64,000 bases of DNA from Streptomyces sp. NBC_00525 (GCF_036346595.1 NZ_CP107834.1:5146001-5210000); one strand, 5' to 3'. Positions 35,485 through 45,337 are shown, counted from the first letter of the stretch. The notes: generated by a model from the sequence alone, not told the origin. Made by a program: numbers and translations.

Positions 35485-35617
35485 CGGGCACCTTCTCCGC
35501 TCGGAAATTGTGAGAAATAACCCATATGTACATCCAGTGTACGGGTATGCCCGCACTGTTGCGTCACCTTCCCCGTCCGAGCTTCGCTCATTCGGGATGC
35601 GAGCCGGAGGTTTGGGG

Positions 35618-35623
35618 GAGACT
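35618..35623 (+). promoter_or_regulatory. Putative -10 hexamer of miaA (leaderless)
   Basis: GAGACT ends 6 bases before GTG 35630, identical in sequence and distance to that before the AI-2E transporter gene at 18618. Confidence 0.35.
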
Positions 35624-35629
35624 GGGCCG

Positions 35630-36568
35630 GTGACAAGCTCAGCTCCCGCACCCCGGGTCATCACCGTCGTCGGTCCCACCGCAGCAGGAAAGTCCGACCT
35701 GGGCGTGTACCTCGCCCAGCAGCTCGACGGCGAGGTGGTCAACGCCGACTCCATGCAGCTCTACCGGGGGATGGACATCGGCACCGCCAAGCTGACGCTC
35801 GCCGAGCGCGCGGCCGTCCCGCACCGGCTGCTGGACATCTGGGACGTCACCGAGACCGCAAGCGTCGCCGAGTACCAGCGCCTCGCCCGCGCCGAGATCG
35901 ACCGGCTGCTCGCCGAGGGCCGCACCCCCATCCTGGTCGGCGGCTCCGGCCTGTACGTGAAGGGCGCCATCGACGCCCTGGAGTTCCCCGGCACCGACCC
36001 CGGCATCCGGGCCGCGCTGGAGGAGGAACTGGCCGAACACGGCTCCGGGGTCCTGCACGCACGCCTCGCCGCCGCCGACCCCGAGGCCGCCCGCGCGATC
36101 CTCCCGAGCAACGGCCGGCGCATCGTCCGGGCCCTGGAGGTCATCGAGATCACCGGCAAGCCGTTCACCGCCAACCTCCCCGGCGACGACGCGGTCTACG
36201 ACGCCGTCCAGATCGGCGTCGACGTGGAGCGCCCCGAACTCGACGAGCGCATCGCCCGCCGTGTCGACCGCATGTGGGACGACGGACTCGTGGACGAGGT
36301 GCGCGACCTGGAGACACGGGGGCTGCGCGAGGGGCGCACCGCCTCCCGCGCCCTCGGCTACCAGCAGGTGCTTTCCGCACTCGCCGGTGAGTGCAGCGAG
36401 GACCAGGCGCGCACCGAGACGGTGCGCGCCACCAAACGCTTCGCGCGCCGTCAGGACTCCTGGTTCCGCCGCGACCCGCGTGTCCAATGGCTCAGCGGTG
36501 CGGCGGAGCACCGGGGGGAACTCCCGCACCTGGCCCTGGCGTTGGTCGAACGAGCGGTTACAGCCTGA
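35630..36568 (+). CDS. miaA: tRNA dimethylallyltransferase MiaA
   Basis: A 312-residue enzyme that transfers the isopentenyl group of DMAPP to A37 of tRNAs reading UNN codons, making the substrate of MiaB. P-loop GPTAAGKSDL near residue 15, then DSMQLYRGMDIGTAK, GGSGLYVKGAID, and ASRALGYQQ near residue 240. GTG 35630 is preferred because a -10-like hexamer sits 6 bases before it; open sequence upstream carries no family similarity. In Streptomyces miaA influences translation of TTA and other UNN codons and so development. Confidence 0.97.
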   Translation: MTSSAPAPRVITVVGPTAAGKSDLGVYLAQQLDGEVVNADSMQLYRGMDIGTAKLTLAERAAVPHRLLDIWDVTETASVAEYQRLARAEIDRLLAEGRTPILVGGSGLYVKGAIDALEFPGTDPGIRAALEEELAEHGSGVLHARLAAADPEAARAILPSNGRRIVRALEVIEITGKPFTANLPGDDAVYDAVQIGVDVERPELDERIARRVDRMWDDGLVDEVRDLETRGLREGRTASRALGYQQVLSALAGECSEDQARTETVRATKRFARRQDSWFRRDPRVQWLSGAAEHRGELPHLALALVERAVTA

Positions 36569-36672
36569 TCACGTGATGGCATCGGGACGCTCCGCCCGTC
36601 ATTTCGGCGACGCCGGGCGTGCCATCATCGAGCATCGATCGACTGGAGTCCGAGTTGGGAGGGCGCGTGGCG

Positions 36673-37155
36673 ATGGAGGCCGGCCCTCGCGACACGGAAC
36701 AAGACACACCGGAACAAGGCGTACCGGGACAAGGCCTGCCGGAACGCGGCACGTCGGACAGCGGCCGCGAGGCCGCGGGCCTCAGCCCGGACGGGCCCGA
36801 CGAGCTGGACGTGGCCCCCGAGGTCGAGGTGGAGCTGCGCCCCGCCCGTCGGCTGCGCATCTGGCAGCTCGCGCCCATCGTCACGCTCGCCGCGGTCGGC
36901 TCGCTGATGTTCGCCTTCCCGCTCGCCTTCGAGTTCGGCGACGGCGGCGCGGTCGTCGCCATGCTCGGCCTGCTCATCAGCTGCTGCGCCGCCGGCTGGT
37001 CCATGATGGCCGCCCGCCGCGTCGGCCACACCTGGCCGGGACTGCCGCCCAGGGGCGCGCCCCAGCGCCCCGACTGGCGGGTGGTCGCGCTCTACGCCGG
37101 CATCTGCGCCGTGCTCGTCGCACTCGCCGTCTGGCGCGTGGCCCGGCTGCGCTGA
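36673..37155 (+). CDS. Membrane protein of unknown function between miaA and dapF
   Basis: A 160-residue protein: an acidic, Gly/Glu/Pro-rich first 60 residues predicted disordered, then three hydrophobic segments (LAPIVTLAAVGSLMFAFPLAF, VVAMLGLLISCCAAGWSMM, VVALYAGICAVLVALAVW). ATG 36673 has GGGAGGG 9 bases upstream; GTG 36667 in the same frame is an alternative. It is found in this position in other streptomycetes but I know no function. No motif beyond the membrane segments is visible. Confidence 0.8.
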   Translation: MEAGPRDTEQDTPEQGVPGQGLPERGTSDSGREAAGLSPDGPDELDVAPEVEVELRPARRLRIWQLAPIVTLAAVGSLMFAFPLAFEFGDGGAVVAMLGLLISCCAAGWSMMAARRVGHTWPGLPPRGAPQRPDWRVVALYAGICAVLVALAVWRVARLR

Positions 37156-37240
37156 CCGGCTCCCCGGACCCCCTTCCGTACGCAGTCCCGTACGCCGTCC
37201 GCGTGCCGGGACGGTTTGCCGTGCCACCGGTGGCGCCTCG

Positions 37241-37246
37241 TACAGT
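37241..37246 (+). promoter_or_regulatory. Putative -10 hexamer of dapF (leaderless)
   Basis: TACAGT ends 6 bases before GTG 37253; no Shine-Dalgarno is present. Confidence 0.5.
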
Positions 37247-37252
37247 TGTCCC

Positions 37253-38125
37253 GTGACCACCTCGCAGATCGCCTTCCTCAAGGGCCACGGCACCGAGAAC
37301 GACTTCGTGATCGTTCCCGACCCGGACAACGCCGTCGCCCTGCCCGCCCCCGTCGTCGCCCGGCTCTGCGACCGCCGCGCCGGCATCGGCGGCGACGGCC
37401 TGCTGCACGTCGTACGCTCCGCCGCGCACCCCGAGGCGCGGGACATGGCGTCGGACGCCGAGTGGTTCATGGACTACCGCAACGCGGACGGCTCCGTCGC
37501 CGAGATGTGCGGCAACGGCGTACGGGTCTTCGCCCGCTACCTCCAGCGCGCCGGACTCGTCGAAGCGGGCGACCTCGCCGTCGCCACACGCGGCGGCGTG
37601 AAGCAGGTCCACCTCGCCAAGAACGGCGACGTCACCGTCTCCATGGGCCGCGCCCTGCTGCCCGCCGACGGGGTCACCGTCAGCGTCGGCGGCCGCGACT
37701 GGACCGCCCGCAACGTCAACATGGGCAACCCGCACGCCGTCGCCTTCGTGGCGGACCTGGCCCACGCCGGCGACCTGCTCGCCGAGCCCGCCTTCGCCCC
37801 CGCCGCCGTCTACCCGGACGGCGTCAACATCGAGTTCGTCGTGGACCGGGGCCCCCGCCACGTCGCCATGCGGGTCCACGAGCGCGGCTCCGGCGAGACC
37901 CGCTCCTGCGGCACCGGAGCCTGCGCGGTCGCGGTCGCGGCGGCCCGCCGGGACGGCGCCGACCCCGCGGAGACCGGCGAGCCGGTCACGTACACCGTCG
38001 ATCTGCCGGGCGGCAGCCTCGTCATCACCGAGCACCCGGACGGCGGGATCGAGATGACCGGACCGGCCGTCATCGTCGCCGAGGGCACGATCGACCCCGC
38101 CTGGCTCGAAACGCCGAACGGCTAA
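37253..38125 (+). CDS. dapF: Diaminopimelate epimerase
   Basis: A 290-residue cofactor-independent epimerase converting LL- to meso-diaminopimelate for lysine and (in Streptomyces, LL-DAP walls) for the lysine route. The two active-site cysteines are Cys86 in EMCGNGVR and Cys219 in SCGTGACA; GHGTENDF at the N-terminus binds substrate. Start GTG 37253 with a -10-like element 6 bases before it. A run of rshA follows after 140 bases. Confidence 0.97.
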   Translation: MTTSQIAFLKGHGTENDFVIVPDPDNAVALPAPVVARLCDRRAGIGGDGLLHVVRSAAHPEARDMASDAEWFMDYRNADGSVAEMCGNGVRVFARYLQRAGLVEAGDLAVATRGGVKQVHLAKNGDVTVSMGRALLPADGVTVSVGGRDWTARNVNMGNPHAVAFVADLAHAGDLLAEPAFAPAAVYPDGVNIEFVVDRGPRHVAMRVHERGSGETRSCGTGACAVAVAAARRDGADPAETGEPVTYTVDLPGGSLVITEHPDGGIEMTGPAVIVAEGTIDPAWLETPNG

Positions 38126-38265
38126 CCCTTCGCTCGAATGGGTGATCCGTTTCACGCTCGGCGAGAGCGGGACTCCGCCACGTGGTGGGCTCGGTAGCAT
38201 CAAGCACCGGCCCGGAGGCGCGCCGCACCTCCCCACCGCCGGTCGACGTCGCCGGAGGTGCCCCC

Positions 38266-40476
38266 ATGAGTGCAGAGGCCACGAGCCCAGGTACTCCCAT
38301 CCGCAGGCGGGGCCGCCCCCGGATCGACCTCCGCAGGATCGGCAGGGCCGCCCTGTTCGGGCCGGTCTCCCGGGACGGCCTCCCCGACGCCATCGCGCAC
38401 GTCGCCGAGGCGCACCGGGCCCACCACCCCGACGCCGACCTCACCGTCCTGCACCGCGCCTACCTCCTCGCCGAGACCTCGCACCGGGGCCAGATGCGCA
38501 AGAGCGGCGAGCCCTACATCACCCACCCCCTCGCCGTCACCCTGATCCTCGCCGAGCTGGGCGCGGAGACCACGACGCTCACCGCCTCCCTGCTGCACGA
38601 CACGGTCGAGGACACCGAGGTCACCCTCGACCAGGTACGGGAACAGTTCGGCGAAGAGGTCTGCTACCTCGTCGACGGCGTCACCAAACTCGAAAAGGTG
38701 GACTACGGGGCCGCCGCCGAACCCGAGACCTTCCGCAAGATGCTGGTCGCCACCGGGGACGACGTACGCGTCATGTCCATCAAGCTCGCCGACCGGCTGC
38801 ACAACATGCGCACCCTCGGCGTGATGCGCCCCGAGAAACAGGCCAGAATCGCCAAGGTCACCCGCGACGTACTCATCCCCCTCGCGGAACGGCTCGGCGT
38901 CCAGGCCCTCAAGACCGAGCTGGAGGACCTGGTCTTCGCCATCCTCCACCCCGAGGAGTACGCCCGCACCAGCGAGCTGATCACCGGCGCGGCCCAAGGG
39001 CCCGACCCCCTCGGCACCATGGCGGGCCAGATCGCCTCGGTGCTGCGCGAGGCGGGCATCTCCGCCGAGGTCCAGGTCAGACCCCGCCACTTCGTCTCCG
39101 TCCACCGCGCCCGCATCAAGCGCGGCGAACTGCGCGGCAGCGACTTCGGACGCGTCCTGGTGCTCGTCGGGGAGGACGCCGACTGCTACGCCGTCCTCGG
39201 CGAGCTGCACACCTGCTTCACGCCGGTGATCTCCGAGTTCAAGGACTTCATCGCCGCCCCCAAGTTCAACCTGTACCAGTCGCTGCACACCGCGGTCGTC
39301 GGCCCGGACGGCGAGGTCGCCGAGATCCTCATCCGCACCCACCGCATGCACAAGGTCGCCGAGGCCGGCGTCGTCGCGCTCGGCAATCCGTACGCCCCCG
39401 ACCCCGCCCCCCGGAGCGCCGAGGGCCCCCGGAGCGCCGAAACCCCCCAGCCCGCCGAACCGGCCGACGGGGAGCGCGCCGACCCCACCCGCCCCGGCTG
39501 GCTCTCCCGGCTCCTGCAGTGGCAGCGGTCCGCGCCCGACCCCGACACCTTCTGGACCACCCTGCGCGCCGACCTCGCCCAGGACCGCGAGATCACCGTC
39601 TTCCGCACGGACGGCGGCACGCTCGGCCTGCCCGCCGGGGCCAGCTGCGTAGACGCCGCCTACGCCCAGCACGGAAACGCCGCCCACGCCTGCATCGGCG
39701 CACGCGTGAACGGCCGGCTGGCCACCCTCAGCACCGTCCTCAAGGACGGTGACACCGTGCAGCCGCTGATCGCCGAGGACGCCGCGTCCGGCCCCTCGCC
39801 CCGCTGGCTCGACCACGCGCGCACGCCCGCCGCCCGCATCGCCATCACCGGCTGGCTCGAAGCCCATCCCCAGGCGGCCGAGGCCCACCCCCCGGCCGCC
39901 GAAGTCCACCCCCGCGCCGCCGACAGCCGTCCCCGGACCGGCGCGGGACAGCAGGCCGCGCCCGCGGACCGCGACCCGCGACCGGCCCCGCCCGCCGCGC
40001 CCAGGACCGCCAGGGCCCACACCGCGACCGCCGTCGCCGGCCGGCCGGACGCCTTCGTACGGCTCGCCGGCTGCTGCACCCCCGTACCCCCCGACGAGGT
40101 CACCGGCTTCCCCGTACGCGGCGGCGCCGCCGTCACCGTGCACCGCCTGGAGTGTCCGGCGGTCGCCCGTATGAACGCGGCGGGGCGGACCCCCGTCGCG
40201 GTGAGCTGGGGCGACGAGCAGGCGTGCCGGGTGACCCTGGTCGCCGAATCGTTCGGCCGCCCCCGGCTCCTCGCCGACCTCACCGAGGCCATCGCGGGCG
40301 CCGACGCGGCGGTCATCTCCGCCACCGTGGAGCCCCCGAGCGAACAGCGCGTACGGCACACCTACACGCTGCGGCTCCCGGACGCGGCCGGACTGCCCGC
40401 GCTGATGCGGGCCATGCGCGAGGTGCCCGGCGTGTACGACGTGAGCCGCGCCAAGGGCCTGTCCGGCACGCACTGA
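38266..40476 (+). CDS. rshA: RelA/SpoT homologue, RshA type
   Basis: A 736-residue long RSH protein, the second RelA/SpoT homologue of streptomycetes (location matches rshA). The HD hydrolase domain has HRGQMRKSGEPYITHP and HDTVEDT (His111-Asp112), so (p)ppGpp hydrolysis looks intact. The synthetase domain is recognisable (CYAVLGELHTCFTPV, EFKDFIAAPKFNLYQSLH) but the strand that normally reads DLVGVRVLV is DFGRVLVLV, which may weaken synthesis. A TGS domain, a linker with Ala-His-Pro repeats (about residues 525-560), a CC region and a terminal ACT domain follow. Start ATG 38266 with GGAGGTG upstream. Confidence 0.93.
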   Translation: MSAEATSPGTPIRRRGRPRIDLRRIGRAALFGPVSRDGLPDAIAHVAEAHRAHHPDADLTVLHRAYLLAETSHRGQMRKSGEPYITHPLAVTLILAELGAETTTLTASLLHDTVEDTEVTLDQVREQFGEEVCYLVDGVTKLEKVDYGAAAEPETFRKMLVATGDDVRVMSIKLADRLHNMRTLGVMRPEKQARIAKVTRDVLIPLAERLGVQALKTELEDLVFAILHPEEYARTSELITGAAQGPDPLGTMAGQIASVLREAGISAEVQVRPRHFVSVHRARIKRGELRGSDFGRVLVLVGEDADCYAVLGELHTCFTPVISEFKDFIAAPKFNLYQSLHTAVVGPDGEVAEILIRTHRMHKVAEAGVVALGNPYAPDPAPRSAEGPRSAETPQPAEPADGERADPTRPGWLSRLLQWQRSAPDPDTFWTTLRADLAQDREITVFRTDGGTLGLPAGASCVDAAYAQHGNAAHACIGARVNGRLATLSTVLKDGDTVQPLIAEDAASGPSPRWLDHARTPAARIAITGWLEAHPQAAEAHPPAAEVHPRAADSRPRTGAGQQAAPADRDPRPAPPAAPRTARAHTATAVAGRPDAFVRLAGCCTPVPPDEVTGFPVRGGAAVTVHRLECPAVARMNAAGRTPVAVSWGDEQACRVTLVAESFGRPRLLADLTEAIAGADAAVISATVEPPSEQRVRHTYTLRLPDAAGLPALMRAMREVPGVYDVSRAKGLSGTH
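39859..39930 (+). repeat. 7-residue tandem repeat in the RshA linker
   Basis: Units EAHPQAA, EAHPPAA, EVHPRAA and a decayed DSRPRTG are encoded by 21-base near-repeats within the region between TGS and ACT domains. Confidence 0.7.
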
Positions 40477-40566
40477 CCGGGCGCGGCACCCGGCGGCGCG
40501 TTCTCATTCGGGTGGCACGGCGCGCGCCGCCCCCTGCGGGCAGGGCGGCGCTGATAGCCGTAGTCC

Positions 40567-42021
40567 ATGCCGTTCCTCACCCGCCGCTCGCGGGCCGTCA
40601 CGCTGGCCGCCGCCTCGGCCGCGCTCGTCGCCGCCACCCTGCCCTCCGCCTCGGTGCCCCTCGGCATCGGCGACCCGCTCTTCCCGCATCTCGGCAACCC
40701 CGGATACGACGTCCTCGCGTACGACATCGGCCTCACCTACGAGGGCCGCAACGACGAGCCGCTGGAGGCCGTCACCACCATCGACGCGCGGACCACCGAG
40801 CCGCTGGAGCGGATCAACCTCGACTTCACGCGCGGCACCGTCCGCTCCGTCACCGTCAACGGACTGCGGGCCGGCTTCGAGAGCAGGGGCGAGGACCTCG
40901 TCGTCAGCCCGGCGGCCCGCATCCCGGCCGGCATCCCCCTGCGCATCACCGTCCGCCACACCAGCGACCCCACCGGCGAACGCGACAGCGGGGGCTGGGT
41001 ACGGACGGCGGACGGGCTCGCCATGGCCAACCAGGCGGACGCCGGACACCGCGTCTTCCCCGGCAACGACCACCCCGCCGACAAGGCGTACTTCACCTTC
41101 CGCGTCACCGCGCCCGACGACCTGACCGTCGTGGCCAACGGCTTCCCCACCGGCCGCAGCCGCCACGGCGCCACGACCACCTGGACCTATCGCACCACGC
41201 ACCCCATGGCCACCGAACTCGCCCAGGTCAGCATCGGCACCTCCGCCGTGGTGCACCGCACCGGACCGCACGGCCTGCCCGTACGCGACGTCGTCCCGGC
41301 GGCCGACCGGGAGCGCCTGGAGCCATGGCTGCGCAAGACCCCCGGCCAGCTGGAGTGGATGGAGCGACAGGTCGGCCGCTACCCCTTCGAGACGTACGGC
41401 GTTCTCGTCGCCGACACGGAGACCGGGTTCGAGCTGGAGACCCAGACCCTGTCCCTCTTCGAGAAGCGCCTCTTCACCGACCCCCGCTACCCCGAGTGGT
41501 ACGTCGACTCGGTCATGGTCCACGAACTGGCCCACCAGTGGTTCGGCGACAGCGTCTCGCCGCGCACCTGGTCCGACCTCTGGCTGAACGAGGGCCACGC
41601 CAGCTGGTACGAGGCGCGGTACGCCGAGGACCACGCCGACAAGCCGCTGGAGGCGCGCATGCGCAGCGCCTACACCTGGTCGGACACCTGGCGCGCCGCC
41701 GGCGGCCCGCCCGCCGGGCCCGACGCACCCGCGCCCGGCGAGAAGATCAGCCTGTTCCGGCCGGTCGTGTACGACGGCAGCGCCCTCGTCCTGTACGCGC
41801 TGCGCCAGGAGATCGGCCACGACGCCTTCGACCGGCTGGAACGCCTCTGGGTCCGCGAGCACCGCGACTCCAACGCCGCCACGGCCGACTTCGTGCGGCT
41901 CGCCTCACAGGTCGCCGGACGCGACCTGACCGCGTTCTTCGACGGCTGGCTGTACGCGGAGAAGACCCCGCCCATGCCGGGACACCCCGACTGGCACAGC
42001 AACGCGCCGGCCGGTGCGTAA
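40567..42021 (+). CDS. Secreted M1-family metallopeptidase
   Basis: A 484-residue exported protein. The signal peptide has an RRSR n-region and an Ala-rich core ending near residue 30. The zinc site is HELAHQWFGD (His319, Glu320, His323) and the third ligand is in WLNEG (Glu342). The exopeptidase motif GAMEN is replaced by TGFELETQT (287-294), as in several secreted bacterial members. The length lacks the long C-terminal helical domain of PepN, so this is a short secreted aminopeptidase. It sits alone between rshA and hflX. Confidence 0.92.
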   Translation: MPFLTRRSRAVTLAAASAALVAATLPSASVPLGIGDPLFPHLGNPGYDVLAYDIGLTYEGRNDEPLEAVTTIDARTTEPLERINLDFTRGTVRSVTVNGLRAGFESRGEDLVVSPAARIPAGIPLRITVRHTSDPTGERDSGGWVRTADGLAMANQADAGHRVFPGNDHPADKAYFTFRVTAPDDLTVVANGFPTGRSRHGATTTWTYRTTHPMATELAQVSIGTSAVVHRTGPHGLPVRDVVPAADRERLEPWLRKTPGQLEWMERQVGRYPFETYGVLVADTETGFELETQTLSLFEKRLFTDPRYPEWYVDSVMVHELAHQWFGDSVSPRTWSDLWLNEGHASWYEARYAEDHADKPLEARMRSAYTWSDTWRAAGGPPAGPDAPAPGEKISLFRPVVYDGSALVLYALRQEIGHDAFDRLERLWVREHRDSNAATADFVRLASQVAGRDLTAFFDGWLYAEKTPPMPGHPDWHSNAPAGA

Positions 42022-42173
42022 ACCCGCGTGACGCCCCGCGCGGACCGTGCCACTATCGACGAGTCGCCGCGACGCCCGCAGCGGAGGATTTCCCCGGATT
42101 TCGCCGGTGGGAATCTTCCGGACAGGTCACGCGTTGTGACTGATACACCCACTCCTTTCGACGTAAGGATCAA

Positions 42174-43694
42174 ATGACCTCCTCTTCTTCCCTTCCCCAG
42201 GACGCGTACAACGCGCAGAGCGCCACGGAGAACACGACCGGGAGCCTCACCGAGGGCCTTCGGGCCGACGCCCTGATGGAAGAGGACGTCGCCTGGAGCC
42301 ACGAGATCGACGGGGAGCGCGACGGCGACCAGCTCGACCGCTCGGAACGTGCCGCGCTGCGGCGCGTGGCCGGACTCTCCACCGAGCTGGAGGACGTCAC
42401 CGAGGTCGAGTACCGACAGCTCCGCCTGGAGCGTGTGGTGCTCGTCGGTGTCTGGACCTCGGGGACCGTGCAGGACGCCGAGAACTCGCTCGCCGAGCTG
42501 GCGGCGCTCGCCGAGACAGCCGGTGCCGAGGTGCTCGAAGCGGTCTTCCAGCGCCGTGACAAGCCCGACCCGGCCACCTACATCGGTTCCGGCAAGGCGC
42601 TCGAACTGCGCGACCTCGTCATCGAAACCGGTGCCGACACCGTCGTCTGCGACGGTGAGCTGAGCCCCGGCCAGCTGATCCACCTGGAAGACGTCGTCAA
42701 GGTCAAGGTCGTCGACCGCACCGCCCTGATCCTCGACATCTTCGCCCAGCACGCCAAGTCCCGTGAGGGCAAGGCGCAGGTCTCCCTCGCGCAGATGCAG
42801 TACATGCTGCCCAGGCTGCGCGGCTGGGGTCAGTCGCTGTCCCGCCAGATGGGCGGTGGCGGCACGAGCGGTGGCGGCGGTATGGCCACCCGAGGCCCCG
42901 GTGAGACCAAGATCGAGACCGACCGGCGCCGCATCCGCGAGAAGATGGCGAAGATGCGCCGGGAGATCGCGGAGATGAAGACCGGCCGGGAACTCAAGCG
43001 CCAGGAACGCCGACGCAACAAGGTCCCCTCGGTCGCCATCGCCGGCTACACCAACGCGGGCAAGTCCTCGCTGCTCAACCGCCTCACCGGGGCGGGCGTG
43101 CTCGTGGAGAACGCCCTGTTCGCCACCCTCGACCCGACCGTGCGCCGGGCCGAGACGCCGAGCGGCCGGGTCTACACCCTCGCCGACACCGTCGGGTTCG
43201 TACGGCATCTGCCGCACCACCTGGTCGAGGCGTTCCGCTCCACCATGGAGGAGGTCGGCGAGTCCGATCTCATCCTGCACGTGGTGGACGGCGCGCACCC
43301 GGTGCCGGAGGAGCAGCTCGCGGCCGTGCGCGAGGTGATCCGCGAGGTCGGCGCGACGGACGTGCCCGAGATCGTCGTGATCAACAAGGCGGACGCCGCG
43401 GACCCGCTGGTCCTCCAGCGCCTGCTGCGCAACGAGAAGCACGCGATCGCGGTGTCGGCGCGCACCGGCGCCGGGATCGACGAGCTGCTCGCCCTGATCG
43501 ACAGCGAGCTGCCCCGGCCGTCCGTGTCGATCGAGGCGCTCGTGCCGTACACCCAGGGGGCTCTCGTCTCCCGGGTGCACGCCGAGGGCGAGGTCCTCTC
43601 CGAGGAGCACACCTCGGAAGGCACGCTGATCAAGGCACGGGTGAACGAGGAGCTGGCCTCCGAGCTCTCCTCGTTCGTCCCCGCGGTGCACTGA
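42174..43694 (+). CDS. hflX: Ribosome-associated GTPase HflX
   Basis: A 506-residue GTPase that binds the large ribosomal subunit and rescues stalled or heat-damaged ribosomes. The N-terminal nucleotide-binding domain has TYIGSGKALEL and the Gly-rich RQMGGGGTSGGGGMATRGPGE stretch (residue region 220-245); GTPase motifs are GYTNAGKSS (G1), DTVGFV (G3) and NKAD (G4). ATG 42174 is preceded by AAGGA. A strong terminator follows 20 bases after the stop. Confidence 0.96.
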   Translation: MTSSSSLPQDAYNAQSATENTTGSLTEGLRADALMEEDVAWSHEIDGERDGDQLDRSERAALRRVAGLSTELEDVTEVEYRQLRLERVVLVGVWTSGTVQDAENSLAELAALAETAGAEVLEAVFQRRDKPDPATYIGSGKALELRDLVIETGADTVVCDGELSPGQLIHLEDVVKVKVVDRTALILDIFAQHAKSREGKAQVSLAQMQYMLPRLRGWGQSLSRQMGGGGTSGGGGMATRGPGETKIETDRRRIREKMAKMRREIAEMKTGRELKRQERRRNKVPSVAIAGYTNAGKSSLLNRLTGAGVLVENALFATLDPTVRRAETPSGRVYTLADTVGFVRHLPHHLVEAFRSTMEEVGESDLILHVVDGAHPVPEEQLAAVREVIREVGATDVPEIVVINKADAADPLVLQRLLRNEKHAIAVSARTGAGIDELLALIDSELPRPSVSIEALVPYTQGALVSRVHAEGEVLSEEHTSEGTLIKARVNEELASELSSFVPAVH

Positions 43695-43714
43695 GCGCCA
43701 CCGCACCGGAACAA

Positions 43715-43750
43715 CCGAAGGCCCGTCCCCCTCGGGGGACGGGCCTTCGG
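43715..43750. terminator. Terminator between convergent hflX and peptidase genes
   Basis: A perfect 16-bp stem, 43715-43730 with 43735-43750, and a 4-base loop, serving both strands. Confidence 0.9.
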
Positions 43751-43777
43751 CCGTCGTGGGCTCGGCGCCCCCGGCCC

Positions 43778-45010
43778 CTACTTGTCCGCGTACTTGTCGC
43801 TGACCGCGTCGTAGACGCCCTTGGCCTCCTTGCCGAGGCGCGGTCCGGCCAGCCAGCCGGCCGTCACCGGACCGATGGAGGTGTTGGAGACCAGCGCGGG
43901 CTTGCCGTCCTGGCCGGTGGCGATCCATCCGCCGCCGGAGGAACCGCCGGTCATCGTGCAGCCGATGCGGTACATCGTCGGGTCGCCCTGGGCCAGCGAG
44001 AGCCGGCCCGGCTTGTCCTTGCACTGGAACATCTTCTGGCCGTCGTACGGGGCCGCCGCCGGGAAGCCGGTCGCCGTCATGGCCGTGATCTTGGGCACCG
44101 CTGGGGCGTTGAACTCGACCGGCAGGGCCGAACCGACCGTCTCCTCCAGGGACTTGCCGCCGGCGCCCTCCTCGGGCGTGACGTGCAGCACGGCGAAGTC
44201 GTACGGGGCGCCCAGGCCGCCGACCGACGCGCCCTGGTCGATCCACTGCTGCGAGGTCTGCGCCCAGGTGCCCCACCAGATGCCGTAGGGGGCGACCTTC
44301 TCCTTCGGCGGCTTGTTGCGCAGGTCGGCCGTCGACATCCCGCTGTTGTTGTACGAGGGGACGAAGGCGATGTTGCGGTACCAGCCGCCCTTCTTGCCCG
44401 CGTGCACGCAGTGGCCGGCGGTCCACACCATGTTGGACTTGCCGGGGTGCGCCGGGTCCTTCACCACGGTCGCCGAGCAGACCATCGAGCCCTCGGGGCC
44501 GTCGAAGAAGAGCTTGCCCGCCTCGGGCGCGTTCTCGTGGTACTCCGTCTGCACGCCCACGGCCCGGACCGGCGCGGGAGTCGGGTCCGTCACACCCTCG
44601 TCGCCCGAGATGTCGTTGTCGACCGGCTGCTCGGGCGCCTTGTCGGCGTCCCGCATGCGGTCGGGGTCCCAGAGGCCCTCGATGATCGGGTTGATGTAGT
44701 CCTTGGCCTCACGCAGCCACTTGTCCTTGTCCCAGTTCTTCCAGTCGCCGTTCCTCCACTTGTCGATGTCTATCCCGTGTTCCTTGAGACGGTCCTTGAG
44801 GTCGTCCGGGATGGAGATCTTGCCGTCCGACGTCGCGCCGGCGGAGGTGCTGCTGCTCGGCTCGGCGCTCGCGTCGTCCTCGGTGGGCCCGCAGGCGGTG
44901 GCCGTCAGGGCAAGGACCGCGACGGCGGCGGCGGTGGCGAACGCGGGGGAGGAGGCGCGGCGCCCGCTTCCCCCGCGGCGTGCGGTGATTCCTGGTCGAA
45001 CGAGACGCAT
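43778..45010 (-). CDS. Exported trypsin-like serine peptidase (probable lipoprotein)
   Basis: A 410-residue protein with an Arg-rich n-region, hydrophobic core and ALTATAC lipobox-like site near residue 57, suggesting lipid anchoring. After an Asp/Lys/Trp-rich segment (about residues 85-150) comes a chymotrypsin-fold domain: TAGHC gives the His, YDFAVL the Asp, and GGSSGGGW the Ser. It would act outside the membrane. Start ATG 45010; an upstream in-frame extension is less likely. The family contains regulatory or cell-wall-associated proteases; substrate unknown. Confidence 0.85.
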   Translation of the reverse strand: MRLVRPGITARRGGSGRRASSPAFATAAAVAVLALTATACGPTEDDASAEPSSSTSAGATSDGKISIPDDLKDRLKEHGIDIDKWRNGDWKNWDKDKWLREAKDYINPIIEGLWDPDRMRDADKAPEQPVDNDISGDEGVTDPTPAPVRAVGVQTEYHENAPEAGKLFFDGPEGSMVCSATVVKDPAHPGKSNMVWTAGHCVHAGKKGGWYRNIAFVPSYNNSGMSTADLRNKPPKEKVAPYGIWWGTWAQTSQQWIDQGASVGGLGAPYDFAVLHVTPEEGAGGKSLEETVGSALPVEFNAPAVPKITAMTATGFPAAAPYDGQKMFQCKDKPGRLSLAQGDPTMYRIGCTMTGGSSGGGWIATGQDGKPALVSNTSIGPVTAGWLAGPRLGKEAKGVYDAVSDKYADK

Positions 45011-45337
45011 GTGCTGATCCCCCTGGGACGTTCGTAACTCAAAGCTTCTGTACTGCCGTTGTGCGCGGCGCGCCGCGCGGTGTTCCGAACGGGCCGGTGA
45101 CACCGAGGCATTCGGGGCGTGTCCGTGCCGGACGCGGCCCCCACTATGCCTGTGCCGCTGCCGGTGGTGTCCGGCAGGGTTGCGCTCCGCAAGGATCTTC
45201 GGATTTACCCGTGATCCTTCGGCCCCTCGGTCGTTGGTACGTCCGGGGGCACGGAGACAGCGTTCACCCTCGCAGGCCGTCCTTGCGAAATCGTACTGAC
45301 GTGCAACGCAACTGTTACAGCGGGAGGATCAAGAGCC
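45011..45337. other. 327-bp divergent region before the siderophore operon
   Basis: Divergent starts of the peptidase and the aminotransferase gene. I looked for the palindromic TTAGGTTAGGCTAACCTAA-like iron box of DmdR/IdeR and do not see one by eye. GGGAGGAT precedes GTG 45338 as ribosome site. Confidence 0.4.

Noticed and set aside
45011..45337. DmdR/IdeR iron box before the siderophore operon
   Set aside because: No TTAGG/CCTAA palindrome is visible; a weaker site cannot be excluded without a matrix scan.
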